From Acidimicrobiales bacterium (GTDB taxonomy: Bacteria; Actinomycetota; Acidimicrobiia; Acidimicrobiales; Bog-793): 5,023 bases of DNA. The stretch lies in the NCBI GenBank assembly GCA_030037405.1, contig JASHRK010000235.1, positions 1 to 5,023 on the forward strand, read 5' to 3'. Below, piece by piece: positions 1 to 5,023 of the stretch; position 1 is the first letter of the stretch; every line of letters begins with the position of its first letter. A program made the translations under genes and the position numbers. The notes under the pieces were generated by a model. That model worked only from the letters and a program-made list of their open reading frames with translations. It had not been told where the DNA came from and did not search any database.

Positions 1-2720
1 CCGGTAACCGGGCACTGGCGGCCGTCAACACCGCAAGCTTGATCTGCCTGGCGAACGGGACGCGGGCGGGCGTGATGCTGGCGCGCCGCCCGGAGCCTGC
101 AGCCGCACCTCCCCGCTGGCACGAGATGACCGTCGACGAGGTCCTCGTCACCCTCGACACGAGACGAGAGGGACTGAGCGAGCAGGTCGCCCGCCACCGC
201 CAGGTCCCGAGGAGACGGGACCTCTCCAACCCGCTCGTGCTCGGACGGAGCGTCCTCGAGGAGCTGGCCAATCCGCTGACTCCTGTCCTCGCCGGGGGCG
301 CCGCCCTGTCCGCCGCCATCGGCTCGACGATCGATGCCGCCATCGTGCTCGGGGTCACCGGTCTCGGTGCTGCCGTTGGCGGGGTGCAGCGTTTCCGAGC
401 TCAGGGAGTGATCTCGGCGTTGGAGATGCGGACGTCTCCCATGACCAGGGTCGTCCGCGAGGGCGTGGCGCAAGAGATCGACGCGAGCGAGCTCGTCTGT
501 GGCGACATCGTCACCCTGGCGGCCGGTGACGCCGTGCCGGCAGACTGTCGGGTGATCGCCGCCGGCGACCTCGAAGTCGACGAGTCCTCTCTCACCGGGG
601 AGTCGCTCTCGGTCACGAAGGATGCCTTGCCGGTGTTCGCTCCCGTCGTCGCCGACAGGACCTCGATGCTCTACGAGGGCACGACCGTCGCCGCCGGCCA
701 GGCAACAGGTGCCGTCGTCGCCGTCGGGGCGGATACCGAGGCCAACTCGATCATGTACGCAGCGAAGCCTCCACCACCCGGGGGGGTCGAGGCGCGCCTC
801 CGGGAGCTGACAGCCATCACCCTCCCCGTCGCTGCCGCCGGAGGCGCCGCTGTTCTCGGCGCAGGACTGCTGCGCGGCCAGCCGCTCGTGACCTCTCTCG
901 GACCGGCCGTCAGCCTCGCCGTCGCCGCCATACCGGAGGGCCTGCCCATGCTTGCCACCGCCGCGCAGTTGGCGGCGGCGCGCCGGCTGTCGGCACGGGA
1001 CACCATCGTGCGCAACCCCCGTGCCCTCGAGGCCCTCGGCCGTGTAGACGTCCTTTGCTCGGACAAGACCGGCACGCTGACAGAAGGCCGGATCTCACTG
1101 CAGGCAGTGGCCGTCAATGGCAAGGCGATGCCGCTCGAGGACGCGGGCGTCCTGGAGCGCCGAGTCGTGACCGCTGCGCTGAGGGCCAGCCCCGCCTGCG
1201 TCGACGACCACCCTCTTCCCCACATGACCGACGAAGCTGTCGTGCGCGGCGCCCACCGCATCGGCATTGCTGACGAAGCCGCCTCAGACGGGTGGGAACG
1301 AGTCGACGATCTGCCCTTCGAGTCGAACCGAGGCTTCCATGCCACCCTCGGCCGTGTCCTCGACGGCTATGCCGTGACCGTCAAAGGAGCGCCCGAGGAG
1401 CTCCTCGGGCGCTGCGGACGGCGCCTCATGCGCAGTGGACGTCTCGTCGCCCTCGACCATGCCGGCAGGCGGCGAGTGACGGCGGCCGTCGACTCCATCG
1501 CCCGCCAGGGGATGCGGGTGCTCGGCGTAGCCGAGCGCAGGTTCGAAGGAGACCTGGCGCGGGAAGAGGTCTCCGACGAGATGGTCACCGACCTCGATCT
1601 CCTCGGCCTCATCGCCTTGGCAGACCCGGTACGAGCGACGGCGGCCGAAGCGGTTCACGGCATCCAGGCCGCCGGCGTGCACGTCGTCATGGTGACGGGG
1701 GACCACCCGAGCACGGCCTCGGGCATCGCCGCCGAGCTCGGCATCCTGAACGGCGGCTCGGCACTCAACGGAGCCGAGCTCGCCGCCATGACGGACCACG
1801 CCCTCGACGAGCGCCTGCCCGATATCTCTGTCTTCGCCCGCGTGACTCCGGCCGACAAGGTCCGGATCGTGGCTGCCTACCAGCGGGCCGGGAAGACCGT
1901 CGCCATGACCGGTGACGGCGCCAACGACGCCCCTGCCATCCGGCTGGCGGACGTCGGGCTGGCGATCGGGCAGCGCTGCACCCCATCGGCACGCGACGCG
2001 GCCGACGTCGTCATCGCCGACGATCGCATCGAGACGATCGTCCATGCCATCGTCGAGGGCCGGGCTCTCTGGATGGCCGTCCGCGACGCTCTCGGCATCC
2101 TGCTCGGCGGCAACATCGGCGAGATCATGTTCACGGCCGGGACGGCGATCGTGACAGGACGCTCGGCCTTGAACGTCCGCCAGATCCTCCTCGTGAACCT
2201 GCTCACCGACGTCGTCCCGGCGCTCACGATCGCCGTCAGGCCGCCCGCCAACGTCTCACCCGAGCAGCTGGCGGCAGAGGGGCCCGAGCTCTCGCTCGCC
2301 GGCCCTCTTATGAAAGCAATCGGTCTTCGGGCGGTGACGACCGCAGCCGGGGCGGGCATGGCTTACACCGTGGCCTCGCTGACAGGGCTACCCGACAGGG
2401 CGAGCACGACTGCGCTCGTGGCCCTCGTCGGCACGCAGCTTGGCCAGACCGTCGCATCGAGCTACAGGCATCCGACGACAGTGGTGGCGGCGTGCGCCTC
2501 TGCCGCCGTCCTCGCCGGCGTCGTGCAGACCCCAGGAGTGAGCGAATTGTTCGGCTGCACACCGCTTGGACCCGTGGCGTGGGCAACGGCACTCGGCTCG
2601 GCGGCCATCGCCACGGCGGCGGGTGCGGTCCCGGGCAACTACTCGCGGCTGAGGGCAATCGGGGGCAACGCAGTCCCGGCGTCGCTGCTCCCTTCTATAG
2701 AGGCCGGTCTACTGACCTGA
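1..2720 (+). CDS. P2-type cation-transporting ATPase (probable Ca2+-like divalent cation pump), 5' end cut by window edge
   Basis: This is a membrane pump that couples ATP hydrolysis to cation transport. Residues are counted from a TTG at 39, but the frame is open to base 3, so the true start probably lies outside the window. A cation-ATPase N-terminal segment (about 27-75) precedes M1/M2 (about 78-116). The actuator domain carries TGES at 186-189. M3/M4 (about 257-312) contain VAAIPEGLP at 295-303. The phosphorylation motif DKTGT has its aspartate at 342. The nucleotide domain shows PFESNR (426-431) and KGAPE (449-453). The P domain shows TGD (553-555), K607 and TGDGANDAP (624-632). M5 to M10 occupy about 681-866. 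N692, E695, N720, T723 and D724 match the calcium ligands of SERCA M5/M6, while the M8 glutamate is replaced by Q800. PEGLP together with these ligands excludes the CPx heavy-metal class. The visible 905 residues form a complete catalytic core; actinobacterial CtpI-like relatives carry a long extra N-terminal region. Family is firm; ion and full length are inferred. Confidence 0.95.
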   Translation, partial: GNRALAAVNTASLICLANGTRAGVMLARRPEPAAAPPRWHEMTVDEVLVTLDTRREGLSEQVARHRQVPRRRDLSNPLVLGRSVLEELANPLTPVLAGGAALSAAIGSTIDAAIVLGVTGLGAAVGGVQRFRAQGVISALEMRTSPMTRVVREGVAQEIDASELVCGDIVTLAAGDAVPADCRVIAAGDLEVDESSLTGESLSVTKDALPVFAPVVADRTSMLYEGTTVAAGQATGAVVAVGADTEANSIMYAAKPPPPGGVEARLRELTAITLPVAAAGGAAVLGAGLLRGQPLVTSLGPAVSLAVAAIPEGLPMLATAAQLAAARRLSARDTIVRNPRALEALGRVDVLCSDKTGTLTEGRISLQAVAVNGKAMPLEDAGVLERRVVTAALRASPACVDDHPLPHMTDEAVVRGAHRIGIADEAASDGWERVDDLPFESNRGFHATLGRVLDGYAVTVKGAPEELLGRCGRRLMRSGRLVALDHAGRRRVTAAVDSIARQGMRVLGVAERRFEGDLAREEVSDEMVTDLDLLGLIALADPVRATAAEAVHGIQAAGVHVVMVTGDHPSTASGIAAELGILNGGSALNGAELAAMTDHALDERLPDISVFARVTPADKVRIVAAYQRAGKTVAMTGDGANDAPAIRLADVGLAIGQRCTPSARDAADVVIADDRIETIVHAIVEGRALWMAVRDALGILLGGNIGEIMFTAGTAIVTGRSALNVRQILLVNLLTDVVPALTIAVRPPANVSPEQLAAEGPELSLAGPLMKAIGLRAVTTAAGAGMAYTVASLTGLPDRASTTALVALVGTQLGQTVASSYRHPTTVVAACASAAVLAGVVQTPGVSELFGCTPLGPVAWATALGSAAIATAAGAVPGNYSRLRAIGGNAVPASLLPSIEAGLLT
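1388..1413. repeat. Perfect 26-base palindrome inside the ATPase gene
   Basis: The two 13-base halves are exact reverse complements with no spacer; the centre lies between 1400 and 1401, inside GAGCTC. The flanking bases 1387 and 1414 (both G) do not pair. It falls in the codons of the KGAPEELLGRC stretch of the nucleotide-binding domain. Glu-Glu-Leu-Leu written as GAG GAG CTC CTC is self-complementary, so codon choice in a GC-rich genome explains the core, but the symmetry extends seven bases further on each side. No function is implied by position. Confidence 0.9.
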
Positions 2721-2764
2721 CTGTGGCGCATCCGGTGCTCGTCGGCTCTCTCACGTGATAGTCA

Positions 2765-3376
2765 ATGGCGATGGAGTTCGAAGAGGTGCTGAGGCGCCGC
2801 CGCATGGTGCGCCACTTCACGGTAGACCCGATCGACAAACTGGCGAGGGAGAGGATCGTCGCAGCCGGGCTGCGCGCCCCGTCGGCCGGCTACAGCCAGG
2901 GCTATGCCCTTATCGTCCTCGAGTCGGAGGCGGACAGGGAGAAGCTCTGGTCGATTCACAGCGAGACGACCGGGAGCGCCGGGTGGAGCCCCGAGGTGCG
3001 AGCCGGGATCGTGAAGGCGCCCCTCGTCATAGCCGTGCTTGCGTCGAAGGACGTCTACCTTGACCGCTACGCCCGGCCCGACAAGGGCTGGACGGACAGG
3101 GACGAGGAGCGCTGGCCTGTGCCGTATTGGTACGTGGACGCCGGCTGCGTTGCCGTCCTCCTTCTCCTCGCCGCCGTCGACGAGGGCCTCGGTGCGCTGC
3201 TCTTCGGGATCGTGCCAGAAGACATCCCATCGTTCCGCCGGGCCTTCGGGGTGCCGAGCTCCTACGACGTCGTCGGCTGCGTGGCTGTCGGGCACGAGGA
3301 CCCGTCAGCAGAACGGCGCGACCTGCGCTCTCGCCGCCGGCCGCACGACGAGCTCGTCCACGTCGGCCACTGGTGA
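2765..3376 (+). CDS. Nitroreductase family protein (FMN-dependent oxidoreductase)
   Basis: This is a 203-residue protein of the nitroreductase fold, cytosolic and normally a dimer with FMN at the interface, transferring hydride from NAD(P)H. The family signature is spread over the whole chain. An N-terminal arginine cluster, RRRRMVRHF (10-18), is the usual FMN-phosphate-binding start. APSAGYSQ (38-45) matches the APSAGNxQ loop. A hydrophobic helix with DEGLGALLFG (139-148) matches the GLG segment. PSSYDVVGCVAVGHED (164-179) matches the last core strand. The C-terminal RRRPHDELVHVGHW resembles the tail common in actinobacterial members. The ATG at 2765 is the first start after an in-frame TAG at 2759; a second ATG at 2771 would remove two residues, and neither has a clear Shine-Dalgarno site. 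The gene lies 44 bases after the ATPase stop and 46 bases before the kinase. The substrate cannot be read from sequence; nitroaromatics, quinones, enones or flavin chemistry are all possible. Confidence 0.9.
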   Translation: MAMEFEEVLRRRRMVRHFTVDPIDKLARERIVAAGLRAPSAGYSQGYALIVLESEADREKLWSIHSETTGSAGWSPEVRAGIVKAPLVIAVLASKDVYLDRYARPDKGWTDRDEERWPVPYWYVDAGCVAVLLLLAAVDEGLGALLFGIVPEDIPSFRRAFGVPSSYDVVGCVAVGHEDPSAERRDLRSRRRPHDELVHVGHW

Positions 3377-3422
3377 GACGGCGACTCATGGCGTGACAGG
3401 CGGTCCGCTCCTCGTTCAAGGA

Positions 3423-4526
3423 ATGGGGCTCGACCCAGTCGAGCCTGACTGGCCACCGCTCGCTACGACCGAGGTGCGGCGCGTCCTCTCTCGCCTGGTT
3501 CCAGGCGGCGCCTCGGCGACGATCGAGTGGCGCAGCCCGAGGCCCTTCTCGGCTGCCGGGATAGTCAGGGTCCAAGATGCCGGCGACGAACGGCGCCTGT
3601 TCGTCAAGCGGCACCACCGGCGGGTGAGAGAGATGGGCGGGTTGGAGGAGGAGGGGTGTTTCTCGCGACATCTCGCTGCGCGAGGCGTTCCGGTGCCCGC
3701 GACTGTCGGCTCACCCCTCTCCGATGGCGAGTACCTCTACGAAGCACAAGACGTCCTCGCCGGTCACGATCTCTACCGGGACGCTCTCTCGTGGACGCCG
3801 TACGAGTCGGAGCGTCACGCCGCCGCCGCCGGGGTGGCGCTCGCCAGGCTACATCTCGCGAGCGCGGGCTACGAGGCGCCGGAGCGGGCGCCGGCACCGC
3901 TCCTTTCCTCGGCGGCGATCATCTCCTCGCCCGATCCGCTGGGCGCCGTTGCTCGCGTGGCGGATCGGCGACCAGGGCTCGCCGACTTCCTCGCCGCTCG
4001 CCGCTGGCGCGAAGAGGTGGGGGAGGCGTTGTCGGGGGTGCAGCGGCGTTTCTTGCCGTATGCCTCGGCGCTCGAGCCGCTCTGGGGGCACAACGACTGG
4101 CACCCTTCCAACCTGTTGTGGACTGGCGAGGGCGAGGATGCCGACGTCGCCGGAGTCATCGACTTCGGGCTGAGCAACCGGACGTCGGCCGTCTACGACC
4201 TTGCGACCGCCATCGAGCGCAGCGTCATCGGCTGGCTGGAGCCTGCCGAGGGCCGTCCCGTGCACGTCGAGCAGGCGAGGGCGCTTCTCTCCGGCTACTC
4301 GTCGGTCCGACCGCTCGGGGAGGGCGAGGCGGCGGCGCTTCCCTACCTTCTACCGATCGTGCACGTCGACTACGCCCTCTCGGAGATCGAGTACTTCCAC
4401 TCGGTGGTCGGATCGAAGGAGAACGCCGAGCTCGCCTACGACGGCTACCTTCTCGGTCACCTCCGATGGTTCGCCACGCGAGACGGCTTGCGTCTTTGCG
4501 CCGAGCTCGAGAAGATGCTCGCCTGA
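3423..4526 (+). CDS. APH-like phosphotransferase (aminoglycoside phosphotransferase/RdoA-type kinase)
   Basis: This 367-residue cytosolic protein has the protein-kinase-like fold that phosphorylates small molecules or side chains. Its N-lobe contains FVKRH with the probable ATP-binding lysine K62, followed by an acidic helix (EEEGCFSRHLAARG, 75-88) and a VPVPATVG strand (89-96). The catalytic loop is HNDWHPSN (223-230), equivalent to the family's HGDLHPGN, with D225 as the likely base and N230 as a metal ligand. VIDFG (245-249) supplies the metal-binding D247. The C-terminal helices follow, and length is normal for the family. The frame stays open back to 3039 inside the nitroreductase gene, but that part is an out-of-register shadow. 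The ATG at 3423 has AAGGA directly abutting it, too close for an ideal ribosome site; a GTG at 3393 would add ten residues. The substrate is unknown: the family includes antibiotic kinases, choline and homoserine kinases and stress kinases, so this should not be read as a resistance gene. Confidence 0.88.
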   Translation: MGLDPVEPDWPPLATTEVRRVLSRLVPGGASATIEWRSPRPFSAAGIVRVQDAGDERRLFVKRHHRRVREMGGLEEEGCFSRHLAARGVPVPATVGSPLSDGEYLYEAQDVLAGHDLYRDALSWTPYESERHAAAAGVALARLHLASAGYEAPERAPAPLLSSAAIISSPDPLGAVARVADRRPGLADFLAARRWREEVGEALSGVQRRFLPYASALEPLWGHNDWHPSNLLWTGEGEDADVAGVIDFGLSNRTSAVYDLATAIERSVIGWLEPAEGRPVHVEQARALLSGYSSVRPLGEGEAAALPYLLPIVHVDYALSEIEYFHSVVGSKENAELAYDGYLLGHLRWFATRDGLRLCAELEKMLA

Positions 4527-4590
4527 GGAGAGCCGAGAGCCTCCCCGGTCGTGGTGGACGTGAGCGGCGGTTTCGTGATGGCGTAGGGAA

Positions 4591-4878
4591 ATGGAGTTCC
4601 TCGTCGATGTCGAGATCACCTGGCCACCCGACGGCGACCCTGCCAAGCGGCAGCGCCTCGTCGAAGAAGAGGGGCGTCGGGCGCGTGAGCTTGCCGAGGC
4701 AGGCCATCTCGTTCGGATCTGGCGTGTCCCAGGCCGCTGGGCGAACGTCGGGCTCTGGTGGGCGGCCGACGCCACCGAGCTACACACCGCCCTCACCTCG
4801 CTGCCTCTCCATCCCTGGATGGACGTGACCGTCCGCCCCCTCGCCCAGCACCCCTCAGACCCGGGAACGGGGCCGTAG
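4591..4878 (+). CDS. Muconolactone delta-isomerase (CatC)-like protein
   Basis: This small cytosolic protein of 95 residues matches the size and whole-length pattern of muconolactone isomerase, a ferredoxin-like-fold oligomer that moves a double bond in muconolactone to give 3-oxoadipate enol-lactone in catechol degradation. Visible matches to CatC from memory are the start MEFLVDVEIT, DPAK at 16-19, an acidic helix (24-37), IWRVPGRWANVGLW (43-56; CatC has LWRIAGHYANYSVF), and LPLHPWMDVTVRPLAQHPSD (71-90; CatC has LPLFPYMDIEVDGLCRHPSS). The ATG at 4591 follows AGGGA (4585-4589) with one base between, a plausible but short-spaced ribosome site. The gene lies 64 bases after the kinase stop. Its stop is 4 bases from that of the converging ilvD. 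No catA, catB or pcaD homologue is visible, so the true substrate may differ from muconolactone; family assignment is stronger than reaction assignment. Confidence 0.85.
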   Translation: MEFLVDVEITWPPDGDPAKRQRLVEEEGRRARELAEAGHLVRIWRVPGRWANVGLWWAADATELHTALTSLPLHPWMDVTVRPLAQHPSDPGTGP

Positions 4879-4891
4879 AGCGTTACGGCTC
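4870..4891. terminator. Candidate shared hairpin over two converging stop codons
   Basis: Bases 4870-4877 can pair with 4884-4891, giving 8 pairs (7 Watson-Crick, one G-T) around a 6-base loop. The hairpin covers the TAG of the CatC-like gene (4876-4878) and the stop of the opposite-strand ilvD (4883-4885), so it would form in both transcripts. No T-run follows on either strand, so a classical intrinsic terminator is not shown; in high-GC actinobacteria such tail-to-tail hairpins may still help end or protect transcripts. Confidence 0.35.
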
Positions 4892-5023
4892 GGTCACGGC
4901 GCCGCGGTCTGCTCCGGTGACGAGCCGGGCGTACTTCGCGAGCGCCCCTGAGGCGTAGCGGGCGGGCCTCGCCTGCCAGAGGTCTCGCCGAGCATCCAGC
5001 TCGGCCTCGTCGACGAGGAGGTC
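4883..5023 (-). CDS. ilvD: Dihydroxy-acid dehydratase, C-terminal fragment (gene continues past the right window edge)
   Basis: Reading the reverse strand from the right edge gives 46 residues ending in TAA. They begin DLLVDEAELDARRDLW and end GALAKYARLVTGADRGAVTEP. This tail matches the C-terminus of IlvD, which typically ends in a pattern like ALAKYAxLVxSAxxGAVT (E. coli has RAYASLATSADKGAVRD). The enzyme is a cytosolic iron-sulfur protein that converts 2,3-dihydroxy-isovalerate and 2,3-dihydroxy-3-methylvalerate to the 2-keto acids in valine, leucine and isoleucine synthesis. The catalytic and cluster-binding cysteines lie upstream, outside the window, so they cannot be checked. A related sugar-acid dehydratase of the IlvD/Edd family is the main alternative, but the ALAKYARLV ending favours IlvD. 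It converges on the CatC-like gene and is not part of the + strand cluster. Confidence 0.82.
   Translation of the reverse strand, partial: DLLVDEAELDARRDLWQARPARYASGALAKYARLVTGADRGAVTEP

Noticed and set aside
1284..2045. 253-codon open frame on the - strand inside the ATPase gene
   Set aside because: It is antisense to the P-domain motifs of the ATPase, has an Asp/Gly/Val/Arg-rich translation typical of antisense shadows, and shows no family signature.
2721..2764. Promoter or terminator between the ATPase and the nitroreductase
   Set aside because: No convincing -10/-35 pair, stem-loop or T-run is visible in these 44 bases.
2755..3063. Alternative + strand frame starting with GTG just before the nitroreductase
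   Set aside because: Its translation is charged and featureless, and it lies out of frame with the clear nitroreductase signature.
3039..3422. 128-codon upstream extension of the kinase frame, overlapping the nitroreductase gene
   Set aside because: It lies over the conserved nitroreductase coding sequence in another frame; its translation is low-complexity Ser/Thr/Arg-rich without kinase-like features, and the family match begins after the ATG at 3423.
3027..3671. 214-codon open frame on the - strand over the nitroreductase/kinase junction
   Set aside because: It is antisense to two supported genes, and its C-terminal half is an Arg/Ser/Pro-rich shadow translation.
3423..4526. Aminoglycoside-resistance gene
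   Set aside because: Only the broad APH-like catalytic motifs are present. I see no specific similarity to a known resistance kinase, and the setting is chromosomal housekeeping-like with no mobile element.
3527..4828. 433-codon open frame on the + strand across the kinase and CatC-like genes
   Set aside because: Its translation is Arg/Ala/Gly-rich with no recognisable motif, and it overlaps two well-supported genes in another frame. Long shadow frames are expected at this GC content.
5005..5018. 14-base palindrome in ilvD, and a 12-base palindrome near 3347-3358 in the nitroreductase
   Set aside because: Both arise from Asp/Glu/Leu/Val codons (GAC, GAG, CTC, GTC) that pair with each other; short palindromes of this kind are common in GC-rich coding DNA.

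Overview
The window is GC-rich (by eye well over 60% G+C). Codons ending in G or C dominate every coding frame, and Shine-Dalgarno signals are weak or badly spaced. This suggests a high-GC bacterium, most likely an actinomycetote, possibly an uncultured Acidimicrobiia-like lineage. The taxon is an inference from composition and protein flavour, not a match.

Layout: four genes run left to right on the + strand with short gaps of 44, 46 and 64 bases. They are (1) the 3' part of a large P2-type cation-transporting ATPase whose frame is open to the left window edge; (2) a nitroreductase-family flavoprotein; (3) an APH-like (aminoglycoside phosphotransferase/RdoA-type) small-molecule kinase; and (4) a 95-residue muconolactone delta-isomerase (CatC)-like protein. 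A fifth gene runs leftwards on the - strand from the right edge. Only its last 46 codons are visible, and they read as the C-terminus of dihydroxy-acid dehydratase (IlvD). It meets the CatC-like gene tail to tail with 4 bases between the stop codons, and a small inverted repeat covers both stops. No gap exceeds 300 bases.

The genes may be co-transcribed, but no obvious shared pathway links them. The ATPase keeps nearly all the calcium-binding residues of the SERCA/PMR1 type and is probably a divalent-cation (Ca2+-like) exporter. The nitroreductase and the CatC-like isomerase could both act on aromatic or unsaturated-lactone compounds, but no other catechol-pathway gene is visible. IlvD belongs to branched-chain amino-acid synthesis and is probably unrelated.

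I see no tRNA, rRNA, CRISPR array, insertion sequence or phage gene, and no clear novel system. The points most worth a second look are the ion-site signature and possible N-terminal extension of the ATPase, a perfect 26-base palindrome inside its coding region, the orphan CatC-like gene in its small cluster, and the hairpin shared by the two converging stop codons.
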